NCBI GenBank assembly: GCA_035426385.1
Contig: DAOLZQ010000048.1
Span: 1-23,889, forward strand
Reading direction: 5' to 3'
Length of the DNA stretch: 23,889 nt
From: Parvibacillus sp035426385
GTDB taxonomy: Bacteria > Bacteroidota > Bacteroidia > Chitinophagales > Saprospiraceae
Shown: in pieces, positions 14,187 to 22,294 of the stretch
Layout of the letters: every line of letters starts with the position of its first letter
How positions within the stretch are numbered: position 1 is the stretch's first letter
The notes under the pieces: generated by a model
The model's input: only the letters and a program-made list of their open reading frames with translations
Database searches by the model: none
Told to the model about the DNA's origin: nothing
Made by a program: the position numbers and the translations under genes

Positions 14187-15824
14187 TTAAAAATTGGTGT
14201 TTATGGTCGCTTTCACCCCACTAAAGGCGGGTTCATACCGGCAGATACCACCCGTACAGACGATACCTTCTACCTGCTTGACGTAGCCGAGTGAAAACCG
14301 ATTTGGTCCACTGTTGTAAAAGACAGAAACAGCCGGATAATTAAGGCCTTTGCTCGTCTTTTCCGGATTGTGATCATAATTATACATGTCAGAGATCACA
14401 AATCCCCAGTGTGGTGCGATGGTATATTCAAGCAGTGCAAAGGCCCAGCTGCCATAATCCTGATCGGTGAGCATCATAGAGGCTTCTGCCCGCAATGCCT
14501 TGCGACGGTCAAACTTGTGCTGATACTCTATGAAAGGTGTTACTGTCTTCACATCCGGTACATTCACCTTACCTTCATATACGATCTGGTTATAAACTTG
14601 TCGCTGAAGCCCAAAGATCAGTTGGTCCTTTTTATTTGGTTTCACAGTGCCTTCTACATAAAGTTCACGATAGAGTGGGGTACTCTCCAGGTCATTTACG
14701 AGTGAATAATTGCCCAGGAAGCTCCATTGATCACTCAGCCTATAGCGCAACTCCAGTTGACCGGCCAACTCTCCCATGAATTGGGTAGCGGGGTTATATC
14801 TGGAGGTGAGGCGATAGGTATTGATTCTCGACATTGAGGGAATGTAATTGATCAGACCCCGATTGAGCAGCAGTGAAGGGTCAGTTTTGAAAGAGAAATT
14901 TTCAGTTCTTTTTCCTTCCAGAGTGATTCCCAAACCTTTCTTTGCATAGCTGACACTGGTATATAGTACAGTACCTGCTTTATGCACGTAGAGCCCGTAG
15001 GCATTGCCCGCAGCATTCAGTTGTAGCGGCGAGTACATGATGTCCGGCGTCTTATAGGCACCCTCTACGTACCAGCTTATCGGTCCTACAGATAGTGTAT
15101 TGTAGAGTGAAAAGGCATATGTATTGTGCTTGTATGAGCTTATGGTGTCTGCACCGGTGTAGTATTTTAGAACATTATTGACTTTCTCTACGGTCTCGTT
15201 GTCCAGCGTCCGTGCTACCATGCCAATGCCTGGAGCGAGACTCCAGTTGGTGCCTTCAGCAGCTTCCTTCTTAGTGATAAATCCCTCCAGACTGATGCCC
15301 TTTATGAGCTCTTTGTATGAGTCAAACTGTACTTTTTGCTTTCCGGTGAAGGCCTTGATGTGCCAGTCGGGAGAGATGTCGTAGGCGAGTCTTACACCCA
15401 GCAAAGCATTGTCTATAGCTAGTGGACGCTCTTCATATGCGCGGTAGATGATACCTGAGCCGATCTGGTCGTAAATGTATCCACCCTTTATATTCAGATT
15501 CTTGATCTGCTGTGAGACAAACCAGTTTCCGATACCGATGGCAGTGTATGAGCCTCCGTTTGGATTGAACAGATAGCTGTTGTTAAATGCGTCCAGTCTT
15601 ACTCCGGCTTCAAAATTATTTCGGTTATACTGCACATTAAGCCAGGTATCTGCACTATACAGCTGGTATTCATATTGAGGTGTACCTGAAGCATGGATGG
15701 CGGTATCCTTCATGAAGAAATTCACATTGGAGGAGAACGAGCCAGAGATCCGGCCTGTATTGTCATTCTGAGCTATCAAGGGCGCTGTCAGAGCTGATAT
15801 CATTAGTAAGATTGCAATTCGCAT
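14187..15824 (-). CDS. DUF6029 family outer-membrane protein
   Basis: Protein of 545 residues with a signal peptide (MRIAILLMISALTAPLIAQ) and a mature part made of many short alternating strands rich in Tyr, Phe and Asn (for instance LYSADTWLNVQYNRNNFEAGV, FRLSDQWSFLGNYSLV-like segments), as in outer-membrane beta-barrels. It lacks a TonB box and plug. The segment GGYIYDQIGSGIIYRAYEER near residues 114-133 is characteristic of DUF6029. The role is unknown; the constant partner in Bacteroidota is the Omp28-like gene that follows here. Cysteines are nearly absent except for two close to the C-terminus (VCTGGICRYEPAFSG), which could form a loop disulfide and be a target for the neighbouring thioredoxin-like proteins. 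ATG start behind a consensus -7 box. Confidence 0.85.
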   Translation of the reverse strand: MRIAILLMISALTAPLIAQNDNTGRISGSFSSNVNFFMKDTAIHASGTPQYEYQLYSADTWLNVQYNRNNFEAGVRLDAFNNSYLFNPNGGSYTAIGIGNWFVSQQIKNLNIKGGYIYDQIGSGIIYRAYEERPLAIDNALLGVRLAYDISPDWHIKAFTGKQKVQFDSYKELIKGISLEGFITKKEAAEGTNWSLAPGIGMVARTLDNETVEKVNNVLKYYTGADTISSYKHNTYAFSLYNTLSVGPISWYVEGAYKTPDIMYSPLQLNAAGNAYGLYVHKAGTVLYTSVSYAKKGLGITLEGKRTENFSFKTDPSLLLNRGLINYIPSMSRINTYRLTSRYNPATQFMGELAGQLELRYRLSDQWSFLGNYSLVNDLESTPLYRELYVEGTVKPNKKDQLIFGLQRQVYNQIVYEGKVNVPDVKTVTPFIEYQHKFDRRKALRAEASMMLTDQDYGSWAFALLEYTIAPHWGFVISDMYNYDHNPEKTSKGLNYPAVSVFYNSGPNRFSLGYVKQVEGIVCTGGICRYEPAFSGVKATINTNF

Positions 15825-15845
15825 CTGGTATAAAGGTTAGTTACA

Positions 15846-15876
15846 CAAAGCTAATATTTCTTGTGATTTTTCTGAA
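15846..15876 (-). promoter_or_regulatory. Promoter of the DUF6029-Omp28 pair
   Basis: On the minus strand TTCA (15876-15873), a 19-base spacer and perfect TAGCTTTG (15853-15846). The gene's ATG is 22 bases downstream of the -7 box. Confidence 0.55.
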
Positions 15877-15904
15877 TGGAACTCAATAAGGTATCTACGC
15901 CTGT

Positions 15905-15935
15905 TTTCACGTCCGTTAATCTATAGTTAAATTTG
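15905..15935 (+). promoter_or_regulatory. Promoter of the tlpA operon
   Basis: TTTC (15905-15908), a 19-base spacer and perfect TAAATTTG (15928-15935). It is back to back with the DUF6029 promoter; the two -33 boxes are 28 bases apart, so one regulator could serve both units. Confidence 0.65.
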
Positions 15936-16004
15936 TGACTCGTTTAATTTATGGTAGATTATTTTCGTTCTTTTGTCAAGTTAAAAAATCTCAACCTTAA
16001 TTCT

Positions 16005-16505
16005 ATGCGAATTTATATCCTTCTTCTTTTTTTCCTGGCTTCAGCCATAGCTACACCCGCCTTTAGTCAGAGCAAAATCGGCGATATCAAAGTTAAGACC
16101 CTCGAGGGCCAGACTGTCTCTATACGGGATTATATCAAAACCGGTCGTCCCACAATTATTTCATTTTGGGCCACCTGGTGCTCTCCGTGCAAGCGAGAGC
16201 TTGATGCTATGGCAGAACTATACGAAGACTGGCAAAAGCAATACGGGGTGCAGATACTCGCTATCAGTATCGATGATGCGCGCAGTATGACCAAGGTAAA
16301 GCCGATGGTGGAACAAAAAGGATGGAAATATACCATCCTAAGTGACGCAGATAAGTCACTGCACAATTCACTCAATGTAGTTACCGTACCTCATACATTC
16401 CTATTGAATGGTGATGGTGCTGTCATCTGGAATCACTCGGGCTATGCTGCAGGTGATGAACTAGAGCTCGAAGAGCAGTTGAAAGCCTTTGTCAACAAGG
16501 ACTAA
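16005..16505 (+). CDS. tlpA: TlpA-family periplasmic thiol-disulfide oxidoreductase
   Basis: Exported thioredoxin-fold protein of 166 residues. I choose ATG 16005 because it begins a clean signal peptide (MRIYILLLFFLASAIATPAFSQ); an in-frame ATG at 15951 would put 18 polar residues before it. The mature domain opens with KIGDIKVKTLEGQTVSIRDY (the AhpC/TSA-type lead strand), followed by IISFWATWCSPCKREL (51-66) with the redox pair Cys59/Cys62, then AISIDDARSMTKVKPMV, the insert common in TlpA/ResA proteins, and VVTVPHTFLLNGDGAVI with the cis-Pro. Family members reduce disulfides in periplasmic clients such as apocytochromes. No cytochrome-maturation gene is near, so the client is unknown. First gene of a four-gene plus-strand unit, divergent from DUF6029-Omp28. 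Confidence 0.93.
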   Translation: MRIYILLLFFLASAIATPAFSQSKIGDIKVKTLEGQTVSIRDYIKTGRPTIISFWATWCSPCKRELDAMAELYEDWQKQYGVQILAISIDDARSMTKVKPMVEQKGWKYTILSDADKSLHNSLNVVTVPHTFLLNGDGAVIWNHSGYAAGDELELEEQLKAFVNKD

Positions 16506-16556
16506 AATACGGCACATCAATATTTAGCTTATTTTTGTTTCATCAAGCAAAATAAG

Positions 16557-17102
16557 ATGCCTTTGAAATTCTATTACTATACTTTTATTTTAATGGTTTT
16601 AATGTCCTGCAAGCGAGAGTCGCCGGAAGATGCACGACATCAGGTAGCGCTGTCTATGCGGGACCAGCTCAAGGTATATGTGGACTCCGCAATGGGTAAA
16701 GATGTAGATGCCACAGAAAAGATCGAGGCCATACGCATCTGGAAAGATGCACAGCAGATAGCTGAGGCCACGCCCGGAGATACCCTCAGTAGTAGTATTC
16801 TCTTTCGCTCCGGCGCATTATTAAAGGCACACAATGAGGTGACCAAGGCCATCGGGACCTGGGGCCTCGTAGTCGCTTATTATCCGGAGTCCCGGTACGC
16901 ACCTGAAGCACTTTTTCAGCAGGCATTTTCATTTGACAATGACCTACGGGATCCGCAGAATGCGAAGCGATATTATCAGAAGTTTTTAAAGATGTATCCT
17001 GACCATAAATTGGCAGGGCAGGTAAAAATGCTCGCCTCTATCATGGATAAGTCAGATGAAGAATTAATTAAAGAATTTGAAAAAAATAATAAATCAAAAT
17101 GA
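16557..17102 (+). CDS. TPR lipoprotein
   Basis: Protein of 181 residues. The N-terminus is a lipoprotein signal: hydrophobic YYYTFILMVLMSC with Cys18 as the lipid-bearing residue. The rest is helical, with TPR-like pairs in the second half: SSSILFRSGALLKAHNEVTKAIGTWGLVVAYYPES (about 80-114) and APEALFQQAFSFDNDLRDPQNAKRYYQKFLKMYPDH (about 117-152), similar to the YbgF/BamD type of repeat. The function is unknown; repeats of this kind bind partner proteins. It follows tlpA by 51 bases and its TGA overlaps the ATG of the next gene (ATGA), so coupling with the thioredoxin-like genes is likely. A TATTTTTG box at 16530-16537 could give a secondary promoter, but without a clear upstream element. Confidence 0.8.
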   Translation: MPLKFYYYTFILMVLMSCKRESPEDARHQVALSMRDQLKVYVDSAMGKDVDATEKIEAIRIWKDAQQIAEATPGDTLSSSILFRSGALLKAHNEVTKAIGTWGLVVAYYPESRYAPEALFQQAFSFDNDLRDPQNAKRYYQKFLKMYPDHKLAGQVKMLASIMDKSDEELIKEFEKNNKSK

Positions 17103-18265
17103 AATCATTCATAGTTTTCCTTTTCATGCTTTTCTCACTCAATGCCCATACACAGGGGATTGAATTTTTTCACGGCACTTTCGACGAAGCTAAAGCTGAA
17201 TCAAAGAAAACCGGCCGCCTGATCTTTATGGATTGCTTCACTACCTGGTGTGGACCATGTAAGAGATTGTCATCGCAAGTATTTACTCAGGAAGAAGTGG
17301 GCAATTTTTTCAATAAAAGCTTTATAAATGTAAAGTTTGATATGGAAAAAGGTGAAGGCCCTTCCATAGCAAAAGAATATGGCATCTCTGCTTATCCCAC
17401 TCTGTTATTCATAGATGGAGCAGGGAAATTAATGCATCGCAAAGTCGGTGGTACTGATCCCGCCGGACTCATCGCCGAGGGTCAGATAGCTGCAAAGAAA
17501 AATGACCTTAGCCCGGTATATGGTGCTCAGTTTGACGCCGGTGACCACTCACCGGAGTTGGTTTATAAATACATCAAAGCGCTGAATGACGCGGGAAAAT
17601 CTTCGTCCAAAGTAGCCAATCAGTACTTCAAGGAAAAGAAAAATTTTGACTCACAGCCGGATCAGATGATCATATATGAAGCTTCAAATACACTGGACTC
17701 GAAAGCCTTCGAATTATTTCAAAAAAATCTAAAATCACTGAACCAATATTATTCTCCCGAGGAAATAGATGCAAAAGAAAAAGCGGTACTGGTAAATACC
17801 ATCGACCGTGCTATCGAATTTCAAAGTAACGATCTACTGACCCAAATAAAAACATACGCCGGCAAAAATCTGAATAAAGCTGAAGCAGATTACATCAGCA
17901 CGCTTGCTGACTTCAAGATGGCCGATAGTAAGAAGAATGTGGCCCAGTTGCTCACCAATGCAAATAAGTTTGCCGAGATCGCCAATACGAAAAATAAAAT
18001 TGATCTCAGTAGTGTAATCTTTATACTGAAGACAAAATATTCTTCAGACAAAAGTCTTCAGGCTCCATTACTTGCACTGTACGAAAAGCAGGCTGACATA
18101 AGTGGAAAGGCACAAGATAGACTAAACTATGGTATGTATCTTCTGGCAGCCGGAAATAAGGAAAAGGCACTGGTCGAAGTAAATAAAGCAAAAGATCAGG
18201 CGGCAGCCAAGAGAGAAGATACTTCCACTTATGAAAACGTAATTCAATACATCAATTCAAAATAA
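17099..18265 (+). CDS. Exported thioredoxin-like protein, paralogue 1
   Basis: Protein of 388 residues. Signal peptide at 1-19 (MKSFIVFLFMLFSLNAHTQ), thioredoxin domain at about 22-135, and a C-terminal helical region of about 250 residues resembling TPR or a similar solenoid. Active site FTTWCGPCKRL (47-57) with Cys51/Cys54; an extra Cys46 lies just before it; cis-Pro in SAYPTLLF (Pro100). The block DMEKGEGPSIAKEYGISAYP (81-100) is nearly shared with the following gene. The thioredoxin part is of the DUF255/thioredoxin_7 kind, usual in small periplasmic disulfide reductases. The ATG overlaps the preceding stop. The next gene is five bases away, so this is the third gene of the tlpA unit. Confidence 0.88.
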   Translation: MKSFIVFLFMLFSLNAHTQGIEFFHGTFDEAKAESKKTGRLIFMDCFTTWCGPCKRLSSQVFTQEEVGNFFNKSFINVKFDMEKGEGPSIAKEYGISAYPTLLFIDGAGKLMHRKVGGTDPAGLIAEGQIAAKKNDLSPVYGAQFDAGDHSPELVYKYIKALNDAGKSSSKVANQYFKEKKNFDSQPDQMIIYEASNTLDSKAFELFQKNLKSLNQYYSPEEIDAKEKAVLVNTIDRAIEFQSNDLLTQIKTYAGKNLNKAEADYISTLADFKMADSKKNVAQLLTNANKFAEIANTKNKIDLSSVIFILKTKYSSDKSLQAPLLALYEKQADISGKAQDRLNYGMYLLAAGNKEKALVEVNKAKDQAAAKREDTSTYENVIQYINSK

Positions 18266-18270
18266 TAATT

Positions 18271-19410
18271 ATGAGAATTTTATTCATCTTCATCGCACTG
18301 TGTGCAGCTCAATATAGCCAGGCTCAGATCAACTTTAATACTTCCTCCTGGGAGGAGTTGCTCACTGAGGCTGCGACGCAAAATAAACTCATCTATGTGG
18401 ATGCTTATACTACCTGGTGTGGCCCGTGTAAGATGATGAAGAAAAATACCTTTCCTAATCCTGCAGTGGGTACCTTTTTCAATGCTAATTTTATAAATGC
18501 CCAGATAGATATGGAAAAGGGCGAAGGACCCGGTCTCGCCAAGAAATATGGCGTCATGGCTTATCCGACACACCTGGTCATCGATGGCAATGGCAGATTA
18601 ATCCATCGCGGACTCGGCTATATGGAGGCGGATGATTTTTTAGAATTTGGTCATAAGGCGATTGATCCTCAGTATCAACTGGCTGCACTCAATGACAAAT
18701 ATGCAGCAGGTGAGCGATCAGACGAATTTTTGAATAGATATTTTACGACACTCATTGACATCAGTGATCCGTCAGGTGAGAAAATCGCCGGTGATTACTT
18801 TGCGACACATCCGGATCTCTCATCACCTCTCGCGATGCAATTATTGATGAGCTTTGGGATAGAGCCTTCTTCATCAAATCATTCTTATCTGTTGAAAAAT
18901 AAAGAGAAGTTGACCCAGAAATATCAGACTGAATTTCTCTCTTCACTTGCTTTTTATTATTACGTGCAGGGCGTAAATGATAAGCAAAGTACGGATCGAA
19001 TCATCAAGAATCTGGCGACTGCTTATCCAGCAGAAAAAGACATACTAGCTTTTTATGTCAATTACAGAGATGCGCAGCGGTCGAAAGACTTGAAGCGGAG
19101 TGAACAAATACTCTCCGGTTATCTCACTAAGGGCAATTATGAGCGATTCTCTTCAAGTGAACTGAATTCTTACGCCTGGTTTATGTTTGAAAATAGCACA
19201 GATAAAAAAGCTTTAAAGCAGGCGACTGAATGGGCACAGGAAAGTGTTCGCAAGAAAAGTGAATTCGCAAATAACGATACCGTAGCTAATCTGTATTTTA
19301 AATCTGGTAATAAAAAACAGGCTAAAAAATATGCTGAGATAGCCATCAAATTGGGGAAAGCTGCAGGTGAAGATACTTCCTCTACAGAAGAGTTACTAAA
19401 GAAATTGTAA
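18271..19410 (+). CDS. Exported thioredoxin-like protein, paralogue 2
   Basis: Protein of 379 residues with the same layout as its upstream neighbour: signal peptide (MRILFIFIALCAAQYSQAQ), thioredoxin domain about 22-135 and a long helical C-terminal part whose end (FANNDTVANLYFKSGNKKQAKKYAEIAIKLGKAAGED) is a clear TPR. Active site YTTWCGPCKMM (46-56) with Cys50/Cys53; cis-Pro at MAYPTHL (Pro99). The near-identical DMEKGEGP motif and matching domain lengths show that the two genes arose by tandem duplication, but the C-terminal parts have drifted far apart. This copy lacks the extra Cys before the active site. Last gene of the unit. No clear terminator hairpin follows; the 111-base gap to the convergent ATPase has only an A9 run (19454-19462). 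Confidence 0.88.
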   Translation: MRILFIFIALCAAQYSQAQINFNTSSWEELLTEAATQNKLIYVDAYTTWCGPCKMMKKNTFPNPAVGTFFNANFINAQIDMEKGEGPGLAKKYGVMAYPTHLVIDGNGRLIHRGLGYMEADDFLEFGHKAIDPQYQLAALNDKYAAGERSDEFLNRYFTTLIDISDPSGEKIAGDYFATHPDLSSPLAMQLLMSFGIEPSSSNHSYLLKNKEKLTQKYQTEFLSSLAFYYYVQGVNDKQSTDRIIKNLATAYPAEKDILAFYVNYRDAQRSKDLKRSEQILSGYLTKGNYERFSSSELNSYAWFMFENSTDKKALKQATEWAQESVRKKSEFANNDTVANLYFKSGNKKQAKKYAEIAIKLGKAAGEDTSSTEELLKKL

Positions 19411-19521
19411 GCAGTTTTCTTAAGTAATTGTAAATAAGTAATTATCTGATTTTAAAAAAAAAGAAGTTTTGAGAATCTTAAACATGCTCATCCGGGTGCT
19501 TTATGATTTGTAATTTAATGA

Positions 19522-22029
19522 TCATTGGGTTGATTTTTTAGTTGAATTTTTTCGCCAATACCACTTTACTATTTCAAACCACATCACCGAGATAAATCCG
19601 GCCATCAGGCAAATAATTAATTGGTGAAGAGTAACTGATTCGAATAGAAAAAATTGTCGGAGCGGTGGACTCATGAGGAGTAGCATAGTAATTGATATAG
19701 TAACCCCGATGATGAGTGGTACAAGTAGGTTTTTATATCCCAGTGTGTGAAATATTGAATAGTAAAATGACCTGTTGACCAGTGTCAACCAGACATTGGC
19801 TGAGATAAGGGTTACAAAGACCATAGTTCGGGTGAGCGCTTCACCTGCACCTTGCCACACCGCATACTGATAGATACTCAATGTACCCACGGTGATCATC
19901 AGTCCTTGCAGGATACTGGTAATTAATTCTGCCCGGTTGAAGAAGGTTTGAGTCAGTGCACGTGGTGATCTGAGCATTGTATTTTTTTCCATTGGCTCAT
20001 TTTCATAAATAATAGAGCAGGTGGGACCCATGATCAATTCGAGAAATATAATGTGAACCGGTGTAAAAATATTTGGAAATTTCCAATATAAAAGCAGCGG
20101 TATAAATACGGTGAGAATGATAGGAATATGAATGGAAATGATGTATTGGATTGCCTTCTTCAGATTAGTATAGATCCGACGGCTGATGCCGATGGCATCC
20201 ACCATACGACCCAGATCGTCATCCATCAGTATCAGTTCAGCTGCATTGCGAGCTATTTCGGTACCTCTCTTACCCATAGCTATACCAATGTGGGCGGCTT
20301 TTAATGCGGGTGCATCGTTGACGCCATCACCCGTCATTGCCACTATTTCATTTTGGCTTTTTAGATTATTAATGATGCGCAGTTTGGCTTCAGGAAACAT
20401 GCGGCTGAAGATATTATACTCACCGGTAAGCCGCGTCAGGTCACTTTCATCTAGCCCTATGAGCTCGGTACCGGAGATCGACTGCTTACCCCGAAATCCG
20501 GTTTGCTTTGCGATAGAGCGTGTAGTGAGAGAATTATCACCGGTGATGATTTTTACTTTTATGCCTGCATCATAAAATGCTTGGAATACCGCAGCCATAT
20601 TTTTTTTCGGCGGGTCATAGAAAGCCACCAACCCCAAATACTTAAAGGAAAAGTCCTGTTGTTCAGGTGGAAATTTCTCTCCAGCCCAGCCGGCCTTTCC
20701 TACTGCCAAAAGGCGATAGCCTTTCTCCGCCAGTTCCTCTACCGACCGCCGTGCGTCGTGTTTCTCTGTTTCGCTGAGTGTGGAAAGTGCGATCAATGCT
20801 TCGGGTGCACCCTTGGCGGCGATGATGCGTTCACCAGTATTATTTTCAAATAAATGGGTCATCATGGGTGGTCTGCCGCCGATGGGATACTCGTGTATCA
20901 TTCTATAATGCGGTCTCTCATCATCAGTGAAGACAGTCGTATATGCCTGATGTAGTGCTTTCTCCATGGGGTCAAAGGGAATAGTCTCACTGGCCCACAT
21001 AGCATAGCGCAGGAGTTCTTTTTGCCGGTCGGTGAGATGAGAAAGGTTGAATTGCTGCACGGCAGCCTCTCCGGTCTCGAGATAGCTCAGTTGCATTCGG
21101 TTTTCGGTGATGGTACCCGTCTTATCAGCACAGATCACAGTGGCGCTGCCGAGGGTTTCTACTGTGCTCATCTTCTTCACGATCACACCGGCACGCATCA
21201 TACGAAGCGCACCCAGGGCCATGAAGGTGGTAAAGGCCACCGGAATCTCCTCCGGTAAGATGCTCATAGCCAGTGTCAGCGCTTTCAGCAGGCTATCTAG
21301 TATATCGTGTGACCGATAATAATTGAGTCCCCATACCAGAAGGAAGATGGCCGCGCCGGCGATAACCATGGTACGTACGAATTGTCTGATCTGCATCTCG
21401 AGTGGCGAGCGCTCTGCTTTGATATCGTCCAGACTCGCACCTATCTTGCCCAGATAGGAATTTAACCCAACTGCATTGACCTCGGCAATGGCGAGACCGC
21501 TCACTACAGTGGAACCGCGATAGAGCTGAGCGTCGGTACTACGAACGTCTTTAAACACGGCTATCGACTCTCCCGTGAGCATTGATTCATTGACTGAGAA
21601 GTCATTAGACTGACGGATGCGCGCGTCGGCCGGTATCAACGAGCCTTCGGAGACGATGATAAAATCTCCCTTTACGATCTCACCCGCTGGAATATGCTGA
21701 GTGATACCATTGCGAATTACCTTTGCTTTGGGCTGTGCAAATATCTGCAATTCTTCAAGTGCTTTGCGGCTTCTATAATCCTGAAAAATAGAAACTATGG
21801 CTACCAGCACGATGGCTGACATCATGAAGATGGCATCTGCGCGGTCACCCACCATGAAGTAAATCACAGCTGCCACGATCAATAATATGATCATTGGGTC
21901 TGTCAGTACACCTTTGAGTGTGCCCAGAAAAGTATTTTTTCCGGTAAAGCTGATTTCATTAGTTCCAAACTGTGATCTTGCTTCCACCACTTTTGTGGTA
22001 TTCAACCCCTGAAAATCGGTTTCTTCCAT
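19522..22029 (-). CDS. P-type cation-transporting ATPase (P2-like), ion unknown
   Basis: Ion pump of 835 residues with ten predicted membrane helices. Seen in order: cation-ATPase N-terminal domain (1-30), M1/M2 (46-82), actuator domain with LTGES (151-155), M3 and M4 with SILPEEIPVAF (256-266), the phosphorylation loop ICADKTGTITENRM (299-312, Asp302), nucleotide domain KGAPE (406-410), GDGVND hinge (567-572), and six C-terminal helices. It clearly belongs with the Ca2+/H+-type (P2) pumps. Yet the ion-binding residues of SERCA are mostly absent: in M5 the Asn and Glu become His634 and Ile637, and in M6 the Asn and Asp become Glu664 and Gly668. So the annotation 'Ca2+ ATPase' would be unsafe. 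ATG start; monocistronic; convergent with the thioredoxin unit. Confidence 0.93.
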   Translation of the reverse strand: MEETDFQGLNTTKVVEARSQFGTNEISFTGKNTFLGTLKGVLTDPMIILLIVAAVIYFMVGDRADAIFMMSAIVLVAIVSIFQDYRSRKALEELQIFAQPKAKVIRNGITQHIPAGEIVKGDFIIVSEGSLIPADARIRQSNDFSVNESMLTGESIAVFKDVRSTDAQLYRGSTVVSGLAIAEVNAVGLNSYLGKIGASLDDIKAERSPLEMQIRQFVRTMVIAGAAIFLLVWGLNYYRSHDILDSLLKALTLAMSILPEEIPVAFTTFMALGALRMMRAGVIVKKMSTVETLGSATVICADKTGTITENRMQLSYLETGEAAVQQFNLSHLTDRQKELLRYAMWASETIPFDPMEKALHQAYTTVFTDDERPHYRMIHEYPIGGRPPMMTHLFENNTGERIIAAKGAPEALIALSTLSETEKHDARRSVEELAEKGYRLLAVGKAGWAGEKFPPEQQDFSFKYLGLVAFYDPPKKNMAAVFQAFYDAGIKVKIITGDNSLTTRSIAKQTGFRGKQSISGTELIGLDESDLTRLTGEYNIFSRMFPEAKLRIINNLKSQNEIVAMTGDGVNDAPALKAAHIGIAMGKRGTEIARNAAELILMDDDLGRMVDAIGISRRIYTNLKKAIQYIISIHIPIILTVFIPLLLYWKFPNIFTPVHIIFLELIMGPTCSIIYENEPMEKNTMLRSPRALTQTFFNRAELITSILQGLMITVGTLSIYQYAVWQGAGEALTRTMVFVTLISANVWLTLVNRSFYYSIFHTLGYKNLLVPLIIGVTISITMLLLMSPPLRQFFLFESVTLHQLIICLMAGFISVMWFEIVKWYWRKNSTKKSTQ

Positions 22030-22119
22030 TGAATAAAACTACAAAGAATTCACTCAAGGAAGACGAGGATTATGGCTTCGGTTCACTCATTAAATTAAAT
22101 GGCAGTTTAATCTTGCTTG

Positions 22120-22288
22120 CAGCATCATTCGTTGATGCTGTCGCTTCGGCCTAATGGCTCAGGCGTTCATTAATAGGTCTATCGGCTTTTTAAAAGCCGG
22201 AAATAATGGAAGAGAATAGGCCCTCTTAATGCCTTTTACACTATAGTCAGCCATTTGTCACCCTGCAGGGAGGGGAAAAGCAAATGGC
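22120..22288. repeat. Cluster of three inverted repeats
   Basis: Three perfect hairpins in a 265-base gap: CAGCATCA-ttcgt-TGATGCTG (22120-22140); CGGCTTTT-t-AAAAGCCG (22183-22199); and GCCATTTG (22250-22257) with CAAATGGC (22281-22288), enclosing the palindrome CCCTGCAGGG (22261-22270). None is followed by a T run on either strand, so they are not ordinary intrinsic terminators. The last lies just past the GNAT stop codon. No ORF is supported in this gap (22030-22294). Confidence 0.7.
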
Positions 22289-22294
22289 CCATAT

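Noticed and set aside
19411..19521. Terminator between the thioredoxin unit and the ATPase gene
   Set aside because: There is an A9 run (T9 on the minus strand) at 19454-19462, but I could not find a convincing stem before it.
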